Positions 34,815-41,421 of a stretch of DNA of 64,000 bases are shown in pieces; the stretch's first letter is position 1; every line of letters begins with the position of its first letter. Below the pieces are notes generated by a model. It worked only from the letters and a program-made list of their open reading frames with translations. It did not search any database and had not been told where the DNA came from. The stretch lies in NCBI GenBank assembly GCA_900547475.1, contig URGW01000003.1, positions 94,553 through 158,552 of the forward strand, in the 5' to 3' direction. The stretch comes from an uncultured Clostridium sp. Lineage in GTDB: Bacteria; Bacillota; Clostridia; Clostridiales; Clostridiaceae. The translations under genes and the position numbers were made by a program.

Positions 34815-35141
34815 TTATTTTTTCTTTTTAGGTTTTGGCGTTGGTAGTTCATCATACATCACATTAAATAACCCCGTCAGAAAATCTTTATTATCAATTT
34901 CTTCCACCAATAACATTTCTTTGGCATTTTCGTATGGAATTTCATAAGTAACTGTTGGCATATAAGAAATTGCAGACTTTGTTGGTTTTACCAGTAACCT
35001 ATCATCATATATACCGCCAACGATTTTTCCACGATAATAGATAATAAATTCTCCCATCATTGCACGATATGTTATTTCTTGTAATTCTGATAATTGTTCT
35101 AAAACAAATTGTAAATAATCTTTACTTGAAGCCATTTCCAA
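34815..35141 (-). CDS. TfoX N-terminal domain-like protein, ICE cargo
   Basis: A 108-residue protein beginning MEMASSKDYLQFVLEQLSEL, then ITYRAMMGEFIIYYRGKIVGGIYDDRLLVKP, the TfoX/Sxy N-terminal fold pattern, and a lysine-rich end PKPKKKK. Such stand-alone proteins are common in Firmicutes and their role is unclear. It is the last gene of a three-gene cargo unit. Confidence 0.75.
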   Translation of the reverse strand: MEMASSKDYLQFVLEQLSELQEITYRAMMGEFIIYYRGKIVGGIYDDRLLVKPTKSAISYMPTVTYEIPYENAKEMLLVEEIDNKDFLTGLFNVMYDELPTPKPKKKK

Positions 35142-35161
35142 CCCTCCAATCTTGAATTATA

Positions 35162-35557
35162 TTATTCCAATGCTTTCTTTAAGTCCAGAACAAATTGCTT
35201 TTGTTGTTTTTTTAAATAGGTTTTTACAAAAGGTTTCATAAACCACTTTTTAGGTATCACATTTTCTGTAAAGTCTATTTGTGTTTCATTCCCTTTGTCT
35301 ATAAAAACACCAATCCAATGACCTTTCATGTTGCTATTCTCCATATCAAATTCCCAGCGTTTATATGGTTCTACAACGGTAACGGTAAATGTAGTAGCAT
35401 ATCCATTTTTTGTGTATTCAATAAATTGTTTGTCATTTATTATTTCTGTTTTGCTCAAATCACTTCGCCATGAGTTATATTTATCAACAGCTAAAACAAT
35501 GTTCCAAACTTTTTGAATATCATTACTAATAATTGTATTTATATTTGAAATTGCCAC
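35162..35557 (-). CDS. SRPBCC/START-like lipid-binding domain protein, ICE cargo
   Basis: About 131 residues of the SRPBCC fold (NDIQKVWNIVLAVDKYNSWR at the start, VTVVEPYKRWEFDMENS in the middle, a long C-terminal helix). The frame opens at an ATG at 35578, but AGGGG lies ten bases before the GTG at 35557, which also gives the family start, so GTG is preferred. It sits 20 bp upstream of the TfoX-like gene. Confidence 0.75.
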   Translation of the reverse strand: MAISNINTIISNDIQKVWNIVLAVDKYNSWRSDLSKTEIINDKQFIEYTKNGYATTFTVTVVEPYKRWEFDMENSNMKGHWIGVFIDKGNETQIDFTENVIPKKWFMKPFVKTYLKKQQKQFVLDLKKALE

Positions 35558-35586
35558 TTTTTCATTTCCCCTTTTCAAACTGAAAT

Positions 35587-35766
35587 TTACTTATTCCGTC
35601 TAAAATACATTTCAAATAATAATCCAAGTCCGGAAACAATAGATAATATTATTCCTGCTGTGTACCAGTTTATCTCATTCGCTAAAAATCTGCTAAATTC
35701 CGAAGCTCCTAAAATCATGACTATGCCAATAATGAATAAAATAATCCATATTTTTCTTTTAGTCAT
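35587..35766 (-). CDS. Two-helix membrane peptide (59 residues), ICE cargo
   Basis: An ATG at 35766 with GGAGGGTTTCAGA in front opens a 59-codon frame. The peptide begins MTKRKIWIILFIIGIVMILG and has a second hydrophobic helix (TAGIILSIVSGLGLLF) and a basic end. It is the first gene of the cargo unit that also holds the SRPBCC and TfoX-like genes. No family recognised. Confidence 0.65.
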   Translation of the reverse strand: MTKRKIWIILFIIGIVMILGASEFSRFLANEINWYTAGIILSIVSGLGLLFEMYFRRNK

Positions 35767-35796
35767 TCTGAAACCCTCCTTTGATTTTTCTAAATT

Positions 35797-35852
35797 CTAA
35801 TTTGTCGCTTTCTTCATATCCACATTATATCATTTTCATATCTGCACCACAA
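35797..35852 (-). promoter_or_regulatory. Shared-class cargo promoter 2 with leaderless mini-ORF
   Basis: TTGTGG (35847-35852), 17-bp spacer, TATAAT (35824-35829). An ATG 6 bp after the -10 opens MKKATN and stops at 35797. It lies right behind the intact orf19-like gene. Confidence 0.65.
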
Positions 35853-35859
35853 TAAAATT

Positions 35860-36081
35860 TTATGCACCGATAATCTTATTGAACAGCTCTAATAGTACAT
35901 CTTTCACACCGCCAGCGTTGAACACCAAGCCGACAGCAATCAAGGCAACTACCAAAAAGCCGATAAGTTTGGAAAATTCACGCTTGAACCCTAAGTAGAT
36001 ACCGATAACCACGATCGCCATAAGCACTAAGCTCTGTGCGTTTGATAAAAACCATTGATATAAATTTTGTCCGAAATTCAT
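35860..36081 (-). CDS. Small conjugation membrane protein, Tn916 Orf19-position (TcpD-like)
   Basis: A 73-residue protein with two membrane helices (SLVLMAIVVIGIYLGF and LIGFLVVALIAVGLVF) separated by a short basic loop. Its place between ardA and the relaxase matches Tn916 orf19 and the TcpD-type small channel proteins. It begins directly at the DUF3789 stop. Its 3' tail is duplicated in the scar at 34671-34715. Confidence 0.7.
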   Translation of the reverse strand: MNFGQNLYQWFLSNAQSLVLMAIVVIGIYLGFKREFSKLIGFLVVALIAVGLVFNAGGVKDVLLELFNKIIGA

Positions 36082-36216
36082 TTAATTGTCCTCACTTTCT
36101 TTTAATTGTTTCATTTCACAGTCAGCTTCTTTGCCGACATTCAAAATGCACATCAAGACTACGCCGATACCCATTCCCATAGATACCAGCAGGAAGTCTT
36201 TTAATAATAACCACAT
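36082..36216 (-). CDS. DUF3789 small membrane protein
   Basis: An ATG at 36216 behind TTAGGAGTGATAAAA gives a 44-residue peptide starting MWLLLKDFLLVSMGMGIGVV, one membrane helix and an acidic tail with GKEADCEMKQ. This wording is that of the DUF3789 family found beside relaxase genes in Tn916-like elements. The stop adjoins the next gene's ATG. Confidence 0.75.
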   Translation of the reverse strand: MWLLLKDFLLVSMGMGIGVVLMCILNVGKEADCEMKQLKESEDN

Positions 36217-36227
36217 TTTTATCACTC

Positions 36228-37424
36228 CTAACTTTCCACCAAATCTTTTGCAGAGGTCGTCTGCTGTTTGATTATTATTTCATGCTTTTCTGTAAGCTTT
36301 GCCTGCTGTTCGATTGTTTCCATGTAGTCTGTACCGTTTCCCTTATCAATCTTTTTCAGCATTTTCAAGGTTGGTGCTACCTGCCTTTGTACCCACCGCA
36401 ATGTACGGTCTAAGGTATAAGGCTCTGGCTTTGTCGTCAGCTTCAAGCTCTGTCTGTTATCGCCGATAAACCACGCCCAGCGGTCATTGAGTTTCCAGTC
36501 ATTTTTTCGCTTGTCTGGTTCTTCATCAACAAACCGCACATACTGGTTGATGATAGAAAAGGCGGTCTGCTCTGCGTCATAATAGGTCAGCAAATCTCGT
36601 ACTGCATAATAGGCTCGTTCATTCCGAAGCCGTATTTCAAAACGGTTGATAATGTCGGCTTCATCAAGCGGTGTCCCTAACTTGACGTACTGCTCATAGT
36701 CCTTTTCATAGATACAGAAATACACATCTGATTTCAGCGACCCAAGATAAAGGGTACGTCCCATATATTCTCTGCCGTCCTCTCTGTGCTTGATAAGCTC
36801 GCCCGACTGGTAAAACTTATAGCTTCTGGACTTTCCGATATATTCCCGTTTCCTGCATTTTTCCGCAAGCTCTGGAATATCCAAAATGCCCGTATGGTCG
36901 TTGATAGCAAGGTCGATACGCTTCATCACGCCACCATCTACGAGTGCGTCCATAAGAAAATCATACCAGCTTCTTTGCTGTGCCAGCAGGTAACTTTCAA
37001 ACTGTCGGCAACCACGCCCCTTTAATTCTAAAAGGACACCTTTTTCTTCGTCAGCCGACGTATAGATAAAGATGTCCCCTAAAGAATAATGCTCCGTATA
37101 GCTGTAATGTCCGTAATCTTCATGGAGCATATAATTGATATTCAGTTTTAATATATCTTTGATGATGTGCTGTATATCCAGCGTGGGAAAACGAATTTTT
37201 ACATAATCAAACAGCATGGTAAGCGGTGCTTCTGGATTGAACCTTGCCAGTTCCTTATGCAGATTTTCCAAAAGTTCCTTTGACGGCTTCATTTTTCCGC
37301 TTTCTATCTTGTTGAGATATTCCCTTGTGATACCAGAAGCCACCGCCAGCCTGCCTTGTGAGATACCGTAAGCAATCCGTTTCTCCCGTAATTCTTTTAT
37401 CCATTGTTCTTCATTCAGAACCAT
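36228..37424 (-). CDS. Relaxase, Tn916 Orf20/NicK (MobT) family
   Basis: A 398-residue protein with an N-terminal XRE-type helix-turn-helix (GISQGRLAVASGITREYLNKIE near 19-40) followed by a Rep_trans-type replication initiator domain (SYKFYQSGELIKHREDGREY). It nicks oriT, 120 bp upstream, and starts rolling-circle transfer and replication of the excised ICE. GGGGGT precedes the ATG. Confidence 0.93.
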   Translation of the reverse strand: MVLNEEQWIKELREKRIAYGISQGRLAVASGITREYLNKIESGKMKPSKELLENLHKELARFNPEAPLTMLFDYVKIRFPTLDIQHIIKDILKLNINYMLHEDYGHYSYTEHYSLGDIFIYTSADEEKGVLLELKGRGCRQFESYLLAQQRSWYDFLMDALVDGGVMKRIDLAINDHTGILDIPELAEKCRKREYIGKSRSYKFYQSGELIKHREDGREYMGRTLYLGSLKSDVYFCIYEKDYEQYVKLGTPLDEADIINRFEIRLRNERAYYAVRDLLTYYDAEQTAFSIINQYVRFVDEEPDKRKNDWKLNDRWAWFIGDNRQSLKLTTKPEPYTLDRTLRWVQRQVAPTLKMLKKIDKGNGTDYMETIEQQAKLTEKHEIIIKQQTTSAKDLVES

Positions 37425-37544
37425 ACCCCCAATCTGTAAAGTGTGAAGTTTTTTAAAGCGACTTCACAGCCGATTTTTGTTAGGAAACCATGCCAGAAGC
37501 CTTATGTTTCCTATGTTTTTTGTCTATTGTCTATTTGCAAACGT

Positions 37545-37569
37545 ACCCCTCTGTTAGATACCGAGGGGT
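37545..37569 (-). other. oriT: oriT core, Tn916 type
   Basis: ACCCCTC and GAGGGGT arms flank TGTTAGATACC between the coupling protein and relaxase genes. On the minus strand this reads ACCCCTCGGTATCTAACAG, the conserved Tn916/ICEBs1 oriT core in which the nick lies near TAACA. The flank toward the relaxase also resembles the Tn916 oriT. Confidence 0.85.
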
Positions 37570-37575
37570 TTTACC

Positions 37576-37602
37576 TGCTGGCGTGGCTTACGCCACACCA
37601 GC
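37576..37602. repeat. Strong hairpin behind orf21
   Basis: GCTGG-C-GTGGC and GCCAC-A-CCAGC pair over 10 bp with one mismatch around TTAC, just after the orf21 stop and beside oriT. It may be a single-strand origin, a replication stop or a transcription terminator. No T run follows on the minus strand. Confidence 0.55.
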
Positions 37603-37607
37603 AACGG

Positions 37608-39002
37608 CTAGTCCGAGCCGTCGCCTTTCGCTTCGCACGTTGCCGTCCCGTCCTGCCTTGCTTGTGTAAGAGAGCCGATAGTTTGTAAAAAATCATGTCC
37701 TTTTGGGACTAAAGGCGTGTAAAATTCACTGATGACGCTTGTTCCTACATCACAATAGCCACGCCCTTTGATACGCTTCTGGAAAAACTGCTTTTTCACA
37801 TCTGAACCGAACAGCATACCGTAACCTAATTCGCTGATACGCCCAAGTCCCACACGAAAATTGAAGTTATCTCTGATACCGTCCGAGAAATACTTTGCGT
37901 CTGGACGCTGGCAGGCAACGATAAGGAAATAACCTGCTTGTCGTCCTAACATAACGATTTTCTTTAACTGGCTAAGTAATCCCACGCTTTCTTTCGTCCC
38001 CAGCATTTCAAAAAACGCCACATATTCATCAAAGATAAGAAAGTAGGGTGGCAGTCCCAGATAGGCGTAGTTTTCGCCCGTCTTATAGTTCGGGTGTCGC
38101 TTCATTTCCTCACTTCGCTGTACCATACCCTCATAAAAGGCATTGACGCAATCTATCATTTCTTCTTTGGTGTGATACACATTTCCCATAACTGTCCCTA
38201 AGTCTGCAAGGTCAGCATTCTTCGGGTCTAAGATATAAAGGACAGCGTCGGTATGCAGTAAGGCTTCAATGAGCGTCAGCAGAAAATAGGTTTTACCGCC
38301 ACCAGTCCCACCAGCAATCAGAGCGTGAGGGAGTGTGTCATATTCCCAGACAAGATTTTTCATCAGTCTAAGACAGCCGTTTTCTGCCCGTACTTCATCA
38401 ATGGTAATGCGGTTTGCTATCATATCATAAAGCAGAGTGTATTCGATATAGCCGTCATGCAGAGTTTTGTCGGTCAGCTCACAATACAAGCCACTTTCCA
38501 ATTTATCCTCTAACCGTAAAAGCTGGTCTTGATATTTCCCCAGCGTAATTTCACAGCGGATATGAAGCAAGCCTTTTTCCATTTGATAATAAATCTTCGG
38601 AAACCAGACGATTTTTTCCCTTGATCTGCTTTGCAGGTCAGTAAAAAAACCGCTGTCTTGTACGGTATCGGCTTCATACCACTTATTTTCCAGTATCATT
38701 CTTGCCAGCTTTTGACGGTGCAGGAGCTTCTTGAAACTGTCGTAACAGAAGCGGTAATATAGAAAAGCGACCAATGCACAAACACCAGTCGCTATCAGTA
38801 TGGTTATCAAGTTGTAAGAGGAAAGCGTCAAGCCATTTTCTAACAAGCTGAAATGCTCCCAATCGGTACGCATGAGCTGTTTGATATTGAGTAGCAAGAG
38901 AACCGCCACGAATACAAGCAGAAGCGTTCCTATACAATAATGGTAAACAAGGTGTTTGTCGCTGGCTCTGATACGATGTCCTTTATTCCAAATCTTACGC
39001 AT
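37608..39002 (-). CDS. FtsK/SpoIIIE-type coupling protein, Tn916 Orf21 (TcpA)
   Basis: A 464-residue protein with two N-terminal membrane helices (about 24-45 and 60-80), Walker A GGTGGGKTYFLL near 225, Walker B PYFLIFDEYVAF and a later ACQRPDAKYFSDGI block. It brings the relaxase-DNA complex to the channel. Its first 17 codons recur in the scar at 39753-39833. Confidence 0.93.
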   Translation of the reverse strand: MRKIWNKGHRIRASDKHLVYHYCIGTLLLVFVAVLLLLNIKQLMRTDWEHFSLLENGLTLSSYNLITILIATGVCALVAFLYYRFCYDSFKKLLHRQKLARMILENKWYEADTVQDSGFFTDLQSRSREKIVWFPKIYYQMEKGLLHIRCEITLGKYQDQLLRLEDKLESGLYCELTDKTLHDGYIEYTLLYDMIANRITIDEVRAENGCLRLMKNLVWEYDTLPHALIAGGTGGGKTYFLLTLIEALLHTDAVLYILDPKNADLADLGTVMGNVYHTKEEMIDCVNAFYEGMVQRSEEMKRHPNYKTGENYAYLGLPPYFLIFDEYVAFFEMLGTKESVGLLSQLKKIVMLGRQAGYFLIVACQRPDAKYFSDGIRDNFNFRVGLGRISELGYGMLFGSDVKKQFFQKRIKGRGYCDVGTSVISEFYTPLVPKGHDFLQTIGSLTQARQDGTATCEAKGDGSD

Positions 39003-39031
39003 AAATCAATCACTCCTTTCTGGGTATGAAA

Positions 39032-39061
39032 AAAGCAGTCAATCCTAAGACTAACTGCTTT
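39032..39061 (-). terminator. Shared cargo terminator, copy 4
   Basis: AAAGCAGT...ACTGCTTT hairpin with a T run on the minus strand, 51 bp behind the PH-like gene and 30 bp ahead of the orf21 start. Confidence 0.8.
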
Positions 39062-39112
39062 GTATGTATGGATATAAAGTTGCAAAACTAAAATTCACTT
39101 TTTTTAATACAC

Positions 39113-39655
39113 TTAGTTCTTTTCTTTTGGCTCTGGAATAATAATCTCTTTTCCCTCTTTTTCCATCCGTTTTATAAAGTTATCAAAATGGTCTGTCATA
39201 CCATCAACAAAAAATGCTTTTTTCTTTCTTCCATTGACATACACATTCATACCACCGCGTTTCATTTTACAATAGGATATGTCTGATATTTTCCAATGTC
39301 TTCTAAAAATAAACATTTTAATAACCGTGATATTATCTTCTTCAACTTTTATCTCCCACACTCCTTTTAACGGAGCAATCATACCAAAAAAAGTAACTCC
39401 AAACCAAATAATAGAAAATGGGATAATGATCATCAAATATCTTTTAGAACAAAAATTTTCAGGTTCACTCCAAAATCCCCAAATAAAGACAACAAGTACA
39501 AACAAAGCACCTATTGCACATATAAATGATACATCAGTTATTGTTCTTATAGTGAATTTTTTTATAGATTGAGTTCGTTTGTGATTTCTGCTTTGTATTA
39601 TATCCAAAACGAGTAAAACAATATATGCCGTTATAATACCACCTATATATTTCAT
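39113..39655 (-). CDS. PH-like membrane protein, ICE cargo
   Basis: A 180-residue protein with three hydrophobic segments (IITAYIVLLVLDII, ICAIGALFVLVVFIWG, YLMIIIPFSIIWFGVTFFG) followed by a soluble beta-rich domain (WEIKVEEDNITVIKMFIFRRHWKISDI) like bacterial PH domains. The function is unknown. It is a single-gene cargo unit with shared-class promoter and terminator, AT-rich like the host. Confidence 0.65.
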   Translation of the reverse strand: MKYIGGIITAYIVLLVLDIIQSRNHKRTQSIKKFTIRTITDVSFICAIGALFVLVVFIWGFWSEPENFCSKRYLMIIIPFSIIWFGVTFFGMIAPLKGVWEIKVEEDNITVIKMFIFRRHWKISDISYCKMKRGGMNVYVNGRKKKAFFVDGMTDHFDNFIKRMEKEGKEIIIPEPKEKN

Positions 39656-39676
39656 ACCGTATTACCTCCAAAACTA

Positions 39677-39732
39677 CTAATTTGTCGCTTTCACCATACC
39701 CATATTATAACAGTTCCATATATCCTCTACAA
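39677..39732 (-). promoter_or_regulatory. Shared-class cargo promoter 3 with leaderless mini-ORF
   Basis: TTGTAG (39727-39732), 17-bp spacer, TATAAT (39704-39709). An ATG 6 bp after the -10 opens MVKATN and stops at 39677. AAAGCGACAAATTAG is identical to the promoter 2 copy. Confidence 0.65.
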
Positions 39733-39752
39733 TGAAAATCTAGTTAGCAATC

Positions 39753-39833
39753 CTATTTTTTCGGCTGTCCCTGCGGAGCGTAGTGCTTGTCACTGGCTTT
39801 AATACGGTGTCCTTTATTCCAAATCTTTTGCAT
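39753..39833 (-). pseudogene. Chimeric 26-codon mini-ORF: orf21 head fused to orf22 tail
   Basis: On the minus strand an ATG with the orf21 ribosome site opens MQKIWNKGHRIKASDKH, which matches the orf21 N-terminus at 15 of 17 residues. After YA it continues as PQGQPKK and stops, matching the orf22 C-terminus PQGQTKK. The frame is intact. It lies between two cargo units placed between orf22 and orf21. Confidence 0.85.
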
Positions 39834-39862
39834 AAATCAATCACTCCTTTCTGGGTACGAAA

Positions 39863-39892
39863 AAAGCAGTCAATCCTAAAACTAACTGCTTT
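39863..39892 (-). terminator. Shared cargo terminator, copy 5
   Basis: Same 30-bp hairpin with a T run on the minus strand, 24 bp behind the XRE-type gene and directly upstream of the chimeric mini-ORF. Confidence 0.8.
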
Positions 39893-39916
39893 GATTGATA
39901 TACAAGAATTTACATT

Positions 39917-40279
39917 TTATTTTACAAAGAATATTCCATACGTAACAATCATTGCAAAAAAGATAAGAATTACTACACCAATAACAAGACAAACTCTAAT
40001 AAAATTTTTTGCTTCATTCATATCGCTGTATATTGAAGATAGTTTTTCGTTATTCAAGTTTTTTTCTCTTACCTCTTGTACATCAATATCTCTTACTAAT
40101 TCGTCTAATGTTAATCCAAAATAATCGCTTAACAATACTAAGCGTTGAAAATCTGGATAAGATTGACATGACTCCCATTTTGAAATTGTTTGTCTGGAAA
40201 CTTTTAACTCATTTCCTAATTCTTCTTGAGAAAGTCCCTTTGATTTTCTAAGGTTTATCAGCTTTTCATTAAAATTCAT
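39917..40279 (-). CDS. XRE-type regulator with C-terminal membrane helix, ICE cargo
   Basis: About 120 residues: an N-terminal helix-turn-helix (LRKSKGLSQEELGNELKVSR, QTISKWE) and one C-terminal membrane helix (VCLVIGVVILIFFAMIVTYG). A longer frame to 40351 exists, but AGGAGGCAATAT lies before the ATG at 40279. Membrane-tethered XRE regulators often sense envelope or partner proteins; no partner is adjacent. Probably autoregulated through the dyad at 40307. Confidence 0.8.
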   Translation of the reverse strand: MNFNEKLINLRKSKGLSQEELGNELKVSRQTISKWESCQSYPDFQRLVLLSDYFGLTLDELVRDIDVQEVREKNLNNEKLSSIYSDMNEAKNFIRVCLVIGVVILIFFAMIVTYGIFFVK

Positions 40280-40306
40280 ATATTGCCTCCTAATAGTATT
40301 CTTTAT

Positions 40307-40318
40307 TTGCGACCGCAA
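40307..40318. promoter_or_regulatory. Operator candidate for the XRE-type regulator
   Basis: TTGCG-AC-CGCAA dyad 28 bp before the start codon. ATACTATT occurs on both sides of it on the minus strand. A TTGACA lies about 60 bp further upstream. Confidence 0.5.
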
Positions 40319-40458
40319 GAATAGTATTACAAAAATAAGAGTTTTCTTCAACCAATCTTTGTTGGCAATTTGTCAACCTGCTTTGACATTATAAAAATAT
40401 ACATAGATTATAACTTTTCTTTACACTTTATTCAAAGTAAAAAGCTGATTGTATCATT

Positions 40459-40842
40459 CTATTTCTTCGTCTGTCCCTGCGGTGTATGGTTCTGTGGATT
40501 GCCTGCGTTCTGGTTACCTTTATTCTTCAACACAATATCCTCTGCCTTTACATACCAGTCCACATCTGCACCCGTATAGGTCTTTCTTGATACCGTATCG
40601 GCTACTGGATTGACAAGTTCCACAACTGCATTGTACGGAAAGTCCTTTAACGGTACTTCTGGCGGTACAGATACGGGGATAATTCCACCATGCAGACTGC
40701 ACTTCAAATCATAGATACGCTTTTTAAGCTGGGTACTCGGTGTCCCGTCCTCATTCTGTAAGAAAACATCACGCACCGCTGTAAATTTTAATTCTCCAAA
40801 TGTTTTCTCTTTGTCAATAACAAAACCGTTTGATAATCTCAT
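40459..40842 (-). CDS. Tn916 Orf22-type protein (DUF961/YdcP)
   Basis: A 127-residue DUF961 protein: MRLSNGFVIDKEKTFGELKF at the start and FPYNAVVELVNPVADTVSRK in the middle. It has an N/P/Q-rich tail ending PQGQTKK. Conserved first genes of Tn916-type transfer operons; required for efficient transfer in related ICEs but biochemically obscure. 15 bp behind orf23. Confidence 0.88.
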   Translation of the reverse strand: MRLSNGFVIDKEKTFGELKFTAVRDVFLQNEDGTPSTQLKKRIYDLKCSLHGGIIPVSVPPEVPLKDFPYNAVVELVNPVADTVSRKTYTGADVDWYVKAEDIVLKNKGNQNAGNPQNHTPQGQTKK

Positions 40843-40857
40843 AAATTCTTCACTCCT

Positions 40858-41184
40858 TTACTTTTCTTCAACTGCTACAATATCATCAGCAACTAACACA
40901 TAATCGGTATGTCCCATATCCCCGATAGCGTAACCTCTGCCGTATAACTTCGGATTGACAAGTTTTACTTTCTGCTCATACTTGAAATGCTTTTCGCCTG
41001 CCTGCACGGGAATTTCCACTACAACATTTTCGCCTTTCTGTACGTCAGAATAAAGGTTATAGCTTCGTCTGGCTAAGACCCTGCGGTTATTTTTATCTCT
41101 TTCAAAGACTGGCTCACTTTCGCCTGCAAATTCAAAAGTTCCAAAAGACTGTGCCATATCTGGCACGACATATTTCATTTCCAT
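40858..41184 (-). CDS. Tn916 Orf23-type protein (DUF961/YdcP)
   Basis: A 108-residue paralogue of orf22: FGTFEFAGESEPVFERD at the start, then YEQKVKLVNPKLYGRGYAIG and DYVLVADDIVAVEEK. Co-transcribed with orf22 in Tn916 order. Confidence 0.88.
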   Translation of the reverse strand: MEMKYVVPDMAQSFGTFEFAGESEPVFERDKNNRRVLARRSYNLYSDVQKGENVVVEIPVQAGEKHFKYEQKVKLVNPKLYGRGYAIGDMGHTDYVLVADDIVAVEEK

Positions 41185-41205
41185 AATGTTTTACCTCATT
41201 TCTTT

Positions 41206-41409
41206 CTATTTTGATAAGTTAATTGATTGTGATTTCTTATTCTGGCGGTTCGGGAAGTACCAGCAATCCCACAGATAGTAAAGGGTAAAATCAATGCTTT
41301 CGCACCCTTGACTATCCGTGTTCTTGCAGGTTGTTGGTAGACAAGCCAGAATAAGCGGAAGTCTGCCGTTTGACCACTTCGGCGGAGAGCGTGATTTTTC
41401 TTTCATCAT
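41206..41409 (-). CDS. Small hypothetical ICE protein
   Basis: A 67-residue frame beginning MMKEKSRSPPKWSNGRLPL with three Cys and many Trp and Tyr. AAGGCGGTAACGAT precedes the ATG, and the gene sits 12 bp behind the adhesin and 21 bp before orf23, so context and ribosome site favour a real gene. Domain not recognised. Confidence 0.5.
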   Translation of the reverse strand: MMKEKSRSPPKWSNGRLPLILACLPTTCKNTDSQGCESIDFTLYYLWDCWYFPNRQNKKSQSINLSK

Positions 41410-41421
41410 ATCGTTACCGCC

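Noticed and set aside
29237..39892. The five similar hairpins considered as a CRISPR-like or integron attC-like array
   Set aside because: Copies are kilobases apart, all have terminator form with T runs, and no spacers or integron integrase are present. They are better explained as terminators carried along with cargo.
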